This document shows, piece by piece, positions 8,539 to 17,450 of a stretch of 64,000 nt of DNA. A model generated the notes under the pieces. The model saw only the letters and a list, made by a program, of their open reading frames with translations. It was not told the DNA's origin and made no database searches. This DNA comes from Terriglobia bacterium (GTDB taxonomy: Bacteria > Acidobacteriota > Terriglobia > Bryobacterales > Bryobacteraceae). Every line of letters starts with the position of its first letter. Position 1 is the stretch's first letter. A program made the position numbers and the translations under genes. The DNA lies in contig JAIQFS010000007.1 in NCBI GenBank assembly GCA_020073145.1, positions 62,001 to 126,000 on the forward strand. Reading direction: 5' to 3'.

Positions 8539-9747
8539 CTAGTGGCGCGTCTGGTGTCCTGAGGCTTCCCAGCGGCCCACCACCAGGTCGACCACGCTCA
8601 GCCAGGCGTTGTCCGGGTGCTCCAGCTTCTGATACAGCGCGATGTATTCCGGCCTCTTCAGGCCCATTCCGGCGAATGCCAGGAAGGAGAGCCCGTCGGT
8701 CTCGAGATCGGTGGCTTGCTCCCGGCTCCAGCGGCGCGGATTCGAGAGGTACGGCTGCAGATTGTCGATGAGGCTGCCGAGGGTGGAGCCATTCTTGCCG
8801 CGCGCGCCCCACAGATCCACTCCCTGCACGTCGCCGATCCGGCAGACCACGGTAGCAGCCTCGATTTCGGCCACCGAATCGCCGGGCACGGCCCGAGCCT
8901 CTTCGCGCGCGGAACTGGTGTCCTCGCGAGCCTGCTTCGCGAAGACGCGATCGCGGTAGAAATCGAACGCCGTCCGGGCGGCGGCGGTGTCTCCAACGAA
9001 TGTGGCGACGGCAGCCACCTGGGCCGTCCACCACGTGGCATGACGATCGGTGCTCGCCTTCTCCAGTAGGCCGTTGCGGCTCTGCGTCAGCCAACGCAGG
9101 TACTCCTCGAACCATTTGTGAACGGCCGCCTGGTCTTTGGGGTCCCAACCGCCGCTCTCCTCCAGAAACTCCATTCCCTGAATGGCGCGGATGAACTCTC
9201 GGCCCTGAATGATCCCCGACGGACGCCCGGTGTTCACGCCGCGAATGGCCTGCGCGTTCTCCAGATGGGGATTCATGCGGGTCTTGGGGTTGATGAACCA
9301 GGTGTGCACGATACGGGCCGCGCGTTGTCCGTAGCGGGCATCGTCGAACAGGTAGGAGGCCGCGCCCAGCGTGAAGACCGCGTCGGACATGTTATATAGC
9401 GCCGCCCGGTTGGCGGTGAAGCGGTCCGGGTTCACCCGCCCCTCGTGGAGGATGTAGGCGCCATTGGGATCGTCCGGATTTGGCCAGAAATACGGGGCTT
9501 CGCTGTAGTAATCGTGAAGATCCAGGGCAATGCCGCTGGGCCGGTCGAAGGTCACGCTCCACGGCCCCTCTTTCACGCGGCGATCGGCCTGGGCGCGCAG
9601 GCGGGCTGAGGCGTCCCGGGTCCAGGCCTCCTTGCGCGTGATGGCGCTGCGCACAGGGTCGGCTTCCCCTTCGGAAACCAGCGTCATCGGCGACGAAGCC
9701 GCCTGTGCGCACCAAGCGCCCAGGAGCATGAAAGACGCAACCCTCAC
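8539..9747 (-). CDS. Alginate lyase family protein, secreted
   Basis: About 402 residues with a signal peptide (VRVASFMLLGAWCAQAA). DYYSEAPYFWPNPD near the start of the mature protein, NPHLENAQAIRGVNTGRPSGII, and STDRHATWWTAQVAA with a conserved His follow the pattern of the alginate-lyase (alpha/alpha barrel, PF05426-type) family. Members cleave uronic-acid polysaccharides, but acidobacterial homologs are mostly uncharacterised, so the substrate is open. I prefer the GTG at 9747: TACAAT sits 7 nt upstream (9760-9755), TTGAAC is at 9785-9780 (19-nt spacer), and there is no Shine-Dalgarno sequence. The next in-frame start is ATG 9729; a longer frame to 9804 would run into the upstream gene. 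Confidence 0.8.
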   Translation of the reverse strand: MRVASFMLLGAWCAQAASSPMTLVSEGEADPVRSAITRKEAWTRDASARLRAQADRRVKEGPWSVTFDRPSGIALDLHDYYSEAPYFWPNPDDPNGAYILHEGRVNPDRFTANRAALYNMSDAVFTLGAASYLFDDARYGQRAARIVHTWFINPKTRMNPHLENAQAIRGVNTGRPSGIIQGREFIRAIQGMEFLEESGGWDPKDQAAVHKWFEEYLRWLTQSRNGLLEKASTDRHATWWTAQVAAVATFVGDTAAARTAFDFYRDRVFAKQAREDTSSAREEARAVPGDSVAEIEAATVVCRIGDVQGVDLWGARGKNGSTLGSLIDNLQPYLSNPRRWSREQATDLETDGLSFLAFAGMGLKRPEYIALYQKLEHPDNAWLSVVDLVVGRWEASGHQTRH

Positions 9748-9781
9748 TATTGCGATTGTACCCGGAACCGCGGGCAGCGGT

Positions 9782-10666
9782 TCAACTCCGCCCGCTTCGC
9801 TCATACTCGGCGTTGAATTCGCAGCCGATCAGGGCGATGGCGGCCAGCAGGTACATCCAGACCAATAAAGCGATGCCGGCGCCCACCGAGCCATACATGA
9901 CGTTGTAGTTGCCCATGTGGCGGACGTACCAGCCGAATCCTGAAGTGGCTGCCAGCCATAGCAGCGTGGCGAGGATGGCCCCGGGCCACACGTAGCGCCA
10001 GCGCTGCCGGCGGTACGGACCGAAATAATACAGGAGCGCAGTCACCAGCACCGTGGTGGCCAGGGCCACGGCATACCGGAACCCGTGGCTGAGCCAGGGC
10101 CACACCCAGGCTGGCGGCTTCCACCAGGGGGCAGCCTGGATCCCGCGCAGCACCAGCCGCTCCACTTCATTTCCGAACAGGATCAACAGGGACGCGCCCA
10201 CCAGCGGAACCGCGGCCAGCAGGACCAGCGCGACGGCCACTCCGCTGCGTCGGAGAAAGCCGCGGGAGCGTGGCACGCGGTAGGCGGCCTGAAACCCTTC
10301 CATCAGGCTTTTGATGACGCTGGAAGCGGCCCACAGCGAGATCACGCCTGCCCCCACCAGCAGAGCCGTTGGGCGCGCGCCCGCCACGCGGAACTGGCGC
10401 AGAACCAGATCCTCGGTTCCCGGCGGCACAATTTCCGAAAGAAAGCTCTCGATGGCGTTGGAAACGAATTCGGCGCGGGTTTGGATCAGGATCGCCGCTG
10501 CGGAGGTGAGCACCGGGAAGAACGAGAGCAGGGCCGAATAGGCGGCGCCTTTGGCGATGCTGAAACAGTTATCTTCGAACGCGGCCACCAGGCTGCGGCG
10601 CAGAAGCCAGATGGCCGTCCGCAGGGTGAAGGGGGGAGAGTTGGGCGATCGTAGGCGCGCGGACAA
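9782..10666 (-). CDS. YihY/BrkB-type inner membrane protein
   Basis: 294 residues with about six membrane segments. The hallmark N-terminal segment DNCFSIAKGAAYSALLSFFPVL and the C-terminal GSVGAGIALLVWMYLLAAIALIG-type segment both match the YihY/virulence-factor-BrkB family. These proteins were once thought to be RNase BN; their true role is unsettled. The TTG at 10666 has a TAGGAG site about 9 nt upstream that overlaps the stop codon of the gene before it (11-bp gap), so it is probably the last gene of the operon that starts at 14720. Confidence 0.85.
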   Translation of the reverse strand: MSARLRSPNSPPFTLRTAIWLLRRSLVAAFEDNCFSIAKGAAYSALLSFFPVLTSAAAILIQTRAEFVSNAIESFLSEIVPPGTEDLVLRQFRVAGARPTALLVGAGVISLWAASSVIKSLMEGFQAAYRVPRSRGFLRRSGVAVALVLLAAVPLVGASLLILFGNEVERLVLRGIQAAPWWKPPAWVWPWLSHGFRYAVALATTVLVTALLYYFGPYRRQRWRYVWPGAILATLLWLAATSGFGWYVRHMGNYNVMYGSVGAGIALLVWMYLLAAIALIGCEFNAEYERSGRS

Positions 10667-10677
10667 GTCGTCCGCTC

Positions 10678-12945
10678 CTACCGCAACACGACTTTGACCA
10701 CGCCGTTGTTGTTGGCGCTGTCGCCGGTGCGGAGCACCACCACGTGCTCGCCCGGGCTAAGACCGCTCAGGTCCAACGTGAACGATTCCTTCCGCGAATC
10801 GATGACGCCGTCGGCCGCCTCCACCGGCACCCAGCTCGATGCGTCCAGGGAGTACTCGCAGTGGCGCAACGAGGCTGCCGCGTCGGTGGCCGAAAACTCG
10901 ATGTGCGCCGCTCCGCCCGCATAGCGCACCGTTCCCACCGTGATCGCCGGCGGCGTGTTATCGATCAGCACGGGAGCGCTCACCAGTTCCGATTCGCGCG
11001 CCGAGGCCGGCGGGTTCGATTCGCGGTCCGAAGCAGTCACCCGGAAAAAGTACTTGCCGTCGGCCAACACGTCGCCATCGACCGTGACCGAGGTCTCGTG
11101 CGTGTCGGCCTTGAAGAGTTTCCATTGGGCTTCGTCGTCGCCGCGGAAATAGACGTTGTACACCAGGCGGTCGCCGTCCGGATCATCCGCCTGCCAGCTC
11201 ACCGTGATCTGCTGCGTCGCGGCGCGCGACAGGGTCTGCGTGGGCGTGCCGGCCGAGGTGGCGCTGTCGCTGGTGTCGGTCACCGTCACCGAATACGCGG
11301 CGGCGGAGCCTGCGGTCTTACTCGCCGGCGGGGCCGCCGACTGCGCGACCACGTTAATGCTCCGCACCACCGGCGGCGAGTTTTGCGGCAGATAGGCGAG
11401 CGACACGCTGGTGATGGCCGGAGTCGCGCCCCCCGAGCCGGCCAGTTCGGCTTTCCATTCGATATAGCGCGCGTTGGGGCTCGGGATGCGCGAGCCCACC
11501 GGGTCCGTCAGCGGCTCGGACCAATCGCTCCACGTGCGGTCGGGCTTGGCCGAGTTTCCCGAGCGCGTGCGAAACTGGAGCGTCGCCCCCGCCGGAAGAT
11601 CCGCCCGCCAGCCGAGGCTGCCCCACCGCGCTGCCGTCCCGGCATCGTGAACCGGCGCTTCATACGCGCCGCTCCCGCCCGGCGTCTCTCCCAGCCGGAA
11701 GATGCGCCCCATGTTTCCCGTCGCCGCGAGCACTGAGCGGTCCGAAGACAGCAGCCGCGTGGTCTCTCCTTCTTTGGTCTCGAGGACCAGGGTCACGCGG
11801 CGATCGGGCGTGAGGCTGTAAATCCGCCCATTTTCGTCGGTCGAGAAAACCAGCTGCCGGTCGAGTGCCAGCAGGTCGTACACGTTCTCTTCCTTGGAAC
11901 TCCACAGAGTCTCGACCGTGTTGTCGGGATTAATACGGTATACCGCGGACTTGTCCAGGCCGGTCACGTCCGTCACCGGGGTGAATTGGGTGGTGACCTG
12001 CGGGTTGGCTGTAGAGGTGGGCGCCGGCGGCTTGGTGCCGTCCGGCGGCTTCAGTTCCGGACCGGGGCCGGTCTCTTGCGCCTCTACCGTGATGGTGGTG
12101 GTGGGCGTGGTGACCGCACCGGTTGCCCCTTGGCTCTGAGCCGCTTGCTGCGCCGCTTGCGCGCGCTTGGCCATCGACCCGCCCAGCGCCGCCGCATAGA
12201 CCGTGCCGTCCGGCATGGGGACGATCGCCCGAATTTCCGGCAGGTTGGCGTCATACAGCACAAACGCCTTGTCCTTGGCCGTGATCCGGTACAGCAACCC
12301 GTTGGGCTCGCTGCCCGCCAGCAGCCGTCCTTGCGAATCGATCGCCAGGCCGGTGATGTGGGCCTGCCCGGTGTCGTAATAGATCTCGCCTTTGCCCGGA
12401 CCGTCGACGCGGAAAATCTTCCCCTGGTCGCCCGTCCCAACGTAGAGCACGCCGCCGGGCGCCGTCGCGATCGCCCAGATGTAGCGGGCCTTGGGCGCGA
12501 AGTACTCGGTGGCCTTGCCGTTCTCGATCCGGTACACTTTGCCGTCGGGCGACGTCCCCGCGTACAGTACGCCGGCGCTGTCCACGGCAATCGCGAAAAC
12601 CTCGGGCTGTTCGGCCGTCCACAGCAGCGTGGCTTTGCCGGCGCGGTCGATGCGATAGACGCGGCCGCGGTGCCCGGTGGCGGAGTACAGCGATCCATCC
12701 CGACCTTGCGCCAGACTCCAGACCACCGGCTGGTCGGAGGCCCATACCGTATCCAGCTTCGGGGCCAGCGACAGGCGGCCTTCGCGGCTCAGTGAAATTC
12801 CGTCAAAGCGGCCGCGGACGAAGTCGCTGTAGGAGTTCATCTCCCAGGCCACGGTGCCGCTGGCGAACGTCGCCGGAGCAAACCAGCCGGCTTGGACGGC
12901 GAGGAGCGCGGCAGTGCGCGCCAGCGTGCGCAGCGAGACCATCAT
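10678..12945 (-). CDS. Secreted beta-propeller protein with C-terminal fibronectin-like region
   Basis: About 755 residues. A signal peptide (residues 1-28, ending TFASG) is followed by propeller-type repeats in the first half: AVDSAGVLYAGTSPDGKVYR, ATAPGGVLYVGTGDQGKIFR and AIDSQGRLLAGSEPNGLLYR recur about every 45 residues. The second half has an Ig/fibronectin-like region (QITVSWQADDPDGDRLVYNV) and a final domain ending SANNNGVVKVVLR. A low-complexity linker rich in T, P and Q sits near residue 300. The start ATG overlaps the stop of the S55 peptidase gene (ATGA), so the two are translationally coupled and probably act together outside the cytoplasm. The exact function is unknown. Confidence 0.8.
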   Translation of the reverse strand: MMVSLRTLARTAALLAVQAGWFAPATFASGTVAWEMNSYSDFVRGRFDGISLSREGRLSLAPKLDTVWASDQPVVWSLAQGRDGSLYSATGHRGRVYRIDRAGKATLLWTAEQPEVFAIAVDSAGVLYAGTSPDGKVYRIENGKATEYFAPKARYIWAIATAPGGVLYVGTGDQGKIFRVDGPGKGEIYYDTGQAHITGLAIDSQGRLLAGSEPNGLLYRITAKDKAFVLYDANLPEIRAIVPMPDGTVYAAALGGSMAKRAQAAQQAAQSQGATGAVTTPTTTITVEAQETGPGPELKPPDGTKPPAPTSTANPQVTTQFTPVTDVTGLDKSAVYRINPDNTVETLWSSKEENVYDLLALDRQLVFSTDENGRIYSLTPDRRVTLVLETKEGETTRLLSSDRSVLAATGNMGRIFRLGETPGGSGAYEAPVHDAGTAARWGSLGWRADLPAGATLQFRTRSGNSAKPDRTWSDWSEPLTDPVGSRIPSPNARYIEWKAELAGSGGATPAITSVSLAYLPQNSPPVVRSINVVAQSAAPPASKTAGSAAAYSVTVTDTSDSATSAGTPTQTLSRAATQQITVSWQADDPDGDRLVYNVYFRGDDEAQWKLFKADTHETSVTVDGDVLADGKYFFRVTASDRESNPPASARESELVSAPVLIDNTPPAITVGTVRYAGGAAHIEFSATDAAASLRHCEYSLDASSWVPVEAADGVIDSRKESFTLDLSGLSPGEHVVVLRTGDSANNNGVVKVVLR

Positions 12946-14720
12946 TCCTTCACTTCCACCTGCACCGTTTTCATCCCCGAGACGGACATATCTCCGGTGT
13001 CGATCTCCATGTCCGCTACCTTGGCGTTGCGCGTCTGGGTCAAGCCGGCCAGGCTCGATTGCGAGCCGCCCAGGATCAGCGCCACCGACGCCGGCGGATC
13101 CGGCAACTCCGCCCCGTCCAGTTGATACGCCGGCGTGGTCCGCCATACCCGCACGTAGGCCTTGTTGTTGGGATGCAGGTTATTGACCGTCGTGATCACC
13201 TGTGCGGCACTGCGCGGGCTCGACGTCAGAATCTGGCGGTAATCGCTGATGTTGGCCACGTTGGCGTCCGAAACCGTAAAGTACAGGGGCCCGGGTTGGA
13301 AGCCGATCGGCACCTGGTATTCCACCGGGCGCGTGGTTTCCGCGCCGTTGTCGCCGGCCAGCGTCACCGACAACCGCAGTTTCTCTCCGGCGCGCACCTC
13401 GCGGCGCGACGCGGTCACCGAGTCGATGGTGTACTGCCTCTTTTGATCGTACGCTTCCAGGCGCAGCGCCACGCTCCTCAGTTGCAGCGTATTGAAACCG
13501 CTTTGCAGCACGTAGGCCAGAGGAACCGCGGCCGAAAGCGAAACCTGCGCCGCCGACCCGTTATCGGCGGCGTACACATTGTTGAGGCGGATGGGCACGG
13601 CTGAGTTCTGGAACTGCATCTCTCCGGAAATCCGGATGCTGGCCGCCCCCACCGTCCGTTCCGTGGCATCGATCGCCGAGAAGACCGCCATCTGCAGCAG
13701 CAGCGGCGACAGCAGCGGGTCGTTCACCATCTGCATCCGGTAGGACTCCACCGCCTTGGCGCCGCGCGCAATGGCGATCGAGACCGGCACCAGCGGCGCG
13801 CGCTGGCCCAATTCGCCGGCCACCGCGGTATCCCGGTCCTGATAGATGGTGCCCATCCATTCCTTGGCGTTGGACAGCTTGAACGACGTGTTCAGGTTGG
13901 GCAGCAGGGTAATGACTTCGGAGCGGGCGAAGGGGAGCGCGGTGGGGCCGACCGCCAGAAACCGGTGGCCAAACGCATAGATTCGATTCCCGTCGATGTA
14001 GGTGACCGTCCCGTCGGCGCCCACGCTGAGATCGCCCGCCATCAGCTCCACGCTGATCATCGAGCCCGGCTTGAGGTCGGCCGGATTTCCCATGCGGGCC
14101 GCGATCTCCCCGCCGCCCGTCAGTCCCTGGCGCGGCTCCAGTCCCAGCGCCCGCAGTTGCGGCGCGAAATTGTCCAGCGTGCTCCGCGTGAATCCGCCGA
14201 ACGACACCGGCGTCGCGATGTCCACCATGCGCCCCTGCGCTTCGCTGGCCGCGGTGGATTCCGGCTTCGGCAACCCGCGCGTGAGGTCCCGCTCGCCCAG
14301 CGAAATGGAGGCGCGCTGCACCGTGGCGGGCGCGGGCGCCGTCCCCACCGTCACCATGTCCTCAATGGGGCGGATCCCTGCGATCGGATCCTTGGCGAAC
14401 GGAAACGCCATCGCCACCGCCCCCAGCAGTTTCCCATCGAGATAAACCGGGCTGCCGCTCATCCCCTGCATGACCCCGGTATGTTCCAGAGGCCCGCCCG
14501 AGAGGCGCGCCAGAACCAGCGACTCTTTCGGCCCGACGTTATTCAGCACGCCCAGGACTTCCACCTGGAATTCTTCGATCCGGTTCCCCGAGAAAATGGT
14601 CCGGCCCGTCCCCCGCATCCCCGGTTTGACGTCTTTCACCGGAAAGAAGCTGGTTTGCGCCGATAAAACCGAGAAAACAGAGGTCAGAGCGAAGGCCGCC
14701 ACGACCGCGAAGCGTCGCAC
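12942..14720 (-). CDS. SpoIVB peptidase S55 domain protein, secreted
   Basis: About 592 residues from the GTG at 14720. A signal peptide (VRRFAVVAAFALTSVFSVLSAQ) is followed by the S55 pattern: FFPVKDVKPGMRGTG near the mature N-terminus, GVMQGMSGSPVYLDGKLLGA with the catalytic Ser, and PFAKDPIAGIRPIEDM. S55 is the fold of the SpoIVB serine protease; in non-sporulating acidobacteria related exported proteins are common but uncharacterised. The C-terminal 300 residues are beta-rich and unassigned. TACAAT at 14732-14727 lies 6 nt upstream of the GTG, and there is no spaced Shine-Dalgarno sequence. This is the first gene of an operon with the propeller and YihY genes. Confidence 0.85.
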   Translation of the reverse strand: MRRFAVVAAFALTSVFSVLSAQTSFFPVKDVKPGMRGTGRTIFSGNRIEEFQVEVLGVLNNVGPKESLVLARLSGGPLEHTGVMQGMSGSPVYLDGKLLGAVAMAFPFAKDPIAGIRPIEDMVTVGTAPAPATVQRASISLGERDLTRGLPKPESTAASEAQGRMVDIATPVSFGGFTRSTLDNFAPQLRALGLEPRQGLTGGGEIAARMGNPADLKPGSMISVELMAGDLSVGADGTVTYIDGNRIYAFGHRFLAVGPTALPFARSEVITLLPNLNTSFKLSNAKEWMGTIYQDRDTAVAGELGQRAPLVPVSIAIARGAKAVESYRMQMVNDPLLSPLLLQMAVFSAIDATERTVGAASIRISGEMQFQNSAVPIRLNNVYAADNGSAAQVSLSAAVPLAYVLQSGFNTLQLRSVALRLEAYDQKRQYTIDSVTASRREVRAGEKLRLSVTLAGDNGAETTRPVEYQVPIGFQPGPLYFTVSDANVANISDYRQILTSSPRSAAQVITTVNNLHPNNKAYVRVWRTTPAYQLDGAELPDPPASVALILGGSQSSLAGLTQTRNAKVADMEIDTGDMSVSGMKTVQVEVKE

Positions 14721-14766
14721 CTTTCCATTGTAACCGGGGAAGCCGCGAAGAAATGCGAACCCGACA

Positions 14767-14795
14767 TTGACCGAACGCCAGCCGTACGTTACGAT
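14767..14795 (+). promoter_or_regulatory. Promoter of the initiator tRNA
   Basis: TTGACC (14767-14772), 17 nt, then TACGAT (14790-14795). Only 5 nt separate the -10 box from the mature tRNA 5' end at 14801, so transcription would start within about one base of the mature end. Confidence 0.65.
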
Positions 14796-14800
14796 GGGAA

Positions 14801-14877
<77 letters not shown>

Positions 14878-14979
14878 CCCCAACGCAATCTAGATCCGTT
14901 TCGAATAGCACCACTAGAAACCTCTGACGGCCGCCAGCCATCCCATCTGGTCGGCCACGGTCCTCCGGGGCTCCCGTCC

Positions 14980-16098
14980 CTACTGGATTGCACGCGCGAG
15001 GATGGGACCGAGCACTGCGAGAAACAGGACATACGCCGCTGCGAGCGGCCCCAATCGGGGTTCGATGACAGCCCCTAAGCCGGCGATGACGATCGAGAAT
15101 TCGCCGCGCGCCACCAGCGCCATTCCCGCCCGGAAGCAGGCACGGCGATCGAGGGCCGCCCGCCGCGCCGTCCAATATCCAGTGGCGATCTTCGTCGCCG
15201 CCGTGACCACTCCCAGTCCGATGGCGAACGGGAGAGCCGACGGCAGCGTGGCGGGGTCGATCTGGAGCCCGAAGAACAGGAAGAAGAGGGCCGCGAATAG
15301 GTCGCGCAGGGGTGCGAGCAGACGATGGGTCTGCTGGGCGATCGGGCCCGACACCGCGATACCCGTCAGAAACGCCCCGATGGCCGCCGAGACCTGGAAG
15401 GCTTCGGCCAGGCCCGCCACCAGCAGAACGGCTCCGAACGTGGTGAGCAAAACCACCTCATCGGATTCGTGGGCGATGAGCCGGCTGATCCTCTGGCCAT
15501 ACCGGATCGCCACCAGCAGGACCAGTCCCGCCACGCCGATGGCCACGGAAACCGGCAGCGCCATGCTCGCAGCGCCTTCTCCGGTCAGCAGCACTCCGGC
15601 CACGGGCAGATAAATCGCCATCGCCAGGTCCTCGATCACGAGGATGGAGAGAATCGACGGCGTTTCCGGACAACTCAGCCGCCTTCGTTCGGCCAGCACC
15701 TTGGCGATCACACCCGAGGAGGAAATGTAGGTGATCCCGCCGAGCAAGACAGCGGCGAGCACGTTCCACTTCAGCAGGAGGCCGGCGATCAGTCCCGGAG
15801 GGAAATTGAGCGCGAGATCGGCAATTCCTCCCGCCATGCCCGTCCGGAGACTCTCCCGCAGTTCCTCGCCGGTGTATTCGAGCCCCAGCATGAACAGCAG
15901 CAGGACGACGCCGATTTCCGCGCCGATGTGGATGAAACTCGTGCTGAGGTTGAGGGGAGCGAGCCCGCCATTACCGAAGGCCAGGCCGGCCATGAGGTAA
16001 AGAGGAATGGCGGACACGCCCCACCGGCTCGCCATTCGGGCGAGAACGGCGAGACCGGCGATGGCGGCGCCCAACTCGATAAACACGTGTGATGGCAT
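14980..16098 (-). CDS. Cation:proton antiporter (CPA2/Kef type)
   Basis: About 372 residues, nearly all membrane: roughly 12 segments in the arrangement of CPA2 antiporters. The segment IGVVLLLFMLGLEYTGEELR matches the family signature, as does the ISSSGVIAKVL half-helix region. The later AAIGAFLTGIAVSG and MALVARGEFSIVIAGLG segments are also typical. It exchanges K+ or Na+ for H+ across the inner membrane. No TrkA-N/RCK domain is attached, unlike full-length KefB/C. The start is uncertain: ATG 16098 gives MPSHVFIELG, and an in-frame start at 16146 would add 16 residues. It may be the last gene of the operon led by the universal stress protein. Confidence 0.88.
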   Translation of the reverse strand: MPSHVFIELGAAIAGLAVLARMASRWGVSAIPLYLMAGLAFGNGGLAPLNLSTSFIHIGAEIGVVLLLFMLGLEYTGEELRESLRTGMAGGIADLALNFPPGLIAGLLLKWNVLAAVLLGGITYISSSGVIAKVLAERRRLSCPETPSILSILVIEDLAMAIYLPVAGVLLTGEGAASMALPVSVAIGVAGLVLLVAIRYGQRISRLIAHESDEVVLLTTFGAVLLVAGLAEAFQVSAAIGAFLTGIAVSGPIAQQTHRLLAPLRDLFAALFFLFFGLQIDPATLPSALPFAIGLGVVTAATKIATGYWTARRAALDRRACFRAGMALVARGEFSIVIAGLGAVIEPRLGPLAAAYVLFLAVLGPILARAIQ

Positions 16099-16193
16099 GG
16101 ATTGGCAAGGGGAGCATTCGGCGGCCGTCCCGCCTCCGGCCAGCAATCCGGGGTTGCCAGGCCGGCCGAAGGCGGGTTGGCGATCACGGAACG

Positions 16194-16778
16194 TTACGAA
16201 CCGATCGAAGCGGTCCGGTCGCGGAGAGCTTCGAGTTTGTCCAGAGTTTCAGCCAGTTCCAAATGCAGGGAAACGGATTTCTTCATCTGGTCGGCTCGCG
16301 AGGAAAGGGTCTGCACGTGATCCCGATACGTTTCCGACCAGAGATAGGTCCGGTTGTCTTGCAAGTATCGGATCGCCGCTTCCGTGCGCGACGCCAGAGT
16401 CGCGGCCATGGGTGTCATGGAATCGATGGCCTCCTGCTGCCAGGGAGCTGTGGCGTGCCGGATGGTGTGGAGCCGTTGGATTCGCTTCCCCACGGCGTTA
16501 ATTTGTTCTCGGATCAGCGTCAGCTCGCCGGCGTGACCGTGCCAACTCACCCCTCCGGGCCCATACGACTTTAGATTCGCCGCGTTGTCCGTCAGCCGGA
16601 AGGCGGCTGACCGGATCTCCTTGAGAAGCCGGGAAGCCTCGGAAGGAAAATTCCAGTCTGGTGCATCGCTGACGCACGCGCAGAGTGGAACGGCCGGCTG
16701 CGCCGCTAATAGGGTCCCGCTGGACATCGTGGCGGCCGTCAACAGGCACACCGTTTTCGTCAGACTTTTGACTTGCAT
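16194..16778 (-). CDS. Hypothetical exported helical protein
   Basis: 194 residues, unrecognised. The N-terminus (MQVKSLTKTVCLLTAATMSSGTLLAAQ) is a signal peptide, followed by a short cysteine pair (LCACV) and then almost entirely amphipathic helix with heptad-like spacing (for example LAETLDKLEALRDR near the end). A strong GAGGAG site lies about 8 nt upstream of the ATG. It sits 95 bp before the antiporter gene and 129 bp after a small gene, all on the same strand. A periplasmic coiled-coil protein is as far as I can go. Confidence 0.75.
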   Translation of the reverse strand: MQVKSLTKTVCLLTAATMSSGTLLAAQPAVPLCACVSDAPDWNFPSEASRLLKEIRSAAFRLTDNAANLKSYGPGGVSWHGHAGELTLIREQINAVGKRIQRLHTIRHATAPWQQEAIDSMTPMAATLASRTEAAIRYLQDNRTYLWSETYRDHVQTLSSRADQMKKSVSLHLELAETLDKLEALRDRTASIGS

Positions 16779-16907
16779 TTCGTGATCTCCTCTTCAAACA
16801 GACAGGCTATTTCCACGCCCTGCGAATGCCTCGCGCAGGTGATGAGGCGCGGAAAGAACGTGGAATCGTGAGCAGCTGCGAGTCCGCAGCCGCGGAATCG
16901 TGGCGAT

Positions 16908-17294
16908 TCAGGCCAAGGGTGGCGGGCGTGCGGCGAAAGGATGCCGCGTGGCTCTGCCCCTGACGGCTCGCGTGCCGTTTGACACGAATTCCGCGCATGT
17001 CAGGTCGTGGACCGGTGACGCACTGACGGGGCCGGTGCTCGGGCCGTAACGCCATCCGCGAAACAGACCGCGGTCGTCGCGTCGGGATCCAAGCGTACGA
17101 ATGCCGGTGGCAGGGGCTGTCCCCGAGGTGGCGATCGTCCCGGACCCGTGGTGAATCGCGCCTACGGACCAGCCTGCTTCGATGGAAACCCCGAGAACCA
17201 ACACGGATGCGGCAATGGCGATTGCTCTGGCGTGCTTCAACAGAGTCCGCATTTGAATCGTGGGACGTGTCGCGAGTGCAAAGGTAGTGAGCAC
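16908..17294 (-). CDS. Small hypothetical protein with one hydrophobic segment
   Basis: 128 codons from a GTG at 17294, or 114 from the ATG MRTLLKHARA. A hydrophobic stretch (AIAIAASVLVLGVSIEAGW) could be a membrane anchor or signal peptide; the rest is Gly/Arg-rich and unrecognised. It begins 3 nt after the stop of the 50-residue gene and is on the same strand, which is the main argument for it being real. Another long frame covers the same bases, so the call is tentative. Confidence 0.35.
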   Translation of the reverse strand: MLTTFALATRPTIQMRTLLKHARAIAIAASVLVLGVSIEAGWSVGAIHHGSGTIATSGTAPATGIRTLGSRRDDRGLFRGWRYGPSTGPVSASPVHDLTCAEFVSNGTRAVRGRATRHPFAARPPPLA

Positions 17295-17297
17295 GGG

Positions 17298-17450
17298 TCA
17301 ACTCACGGCAAGGGCATCCAGCAGCCAGATCCCTCCGAGCACCGCGCCGATCGCCAGCAGTACCTTGAGAGTGACTATGGCTTGCTCCCAAAATCCAGGG
17401 CGCGGCTTCGCGGCGCTCTTTTCTTCCGGCTTGGTTTGTGTGGGTGTCAT
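17298..17450 (-). CDS. 50-residue single-pass membrane protein
   Basis: The peptide starts MTPTQTKPEEKSAAKPRP, a charged, Pro-rich cytoplasmic stretch, and ends in one hydrophobic helix (IVTLKVLLAIGAVLGGIWLL). A very strong AAGGAGGAG site stands just upstream of the ATG, and the start overlaps the stop of the universal stress protein gene (ATGA), so it is translated with it. No family is recognised. It may be a small membrane partner or regulator of the operon. Confidence 0.7.
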   Translation of the reverse strand: MTPTQTKPEEKSAAKPRPGFWEQAIVTLKVLLAIGAVLGGIWLLDALAVS

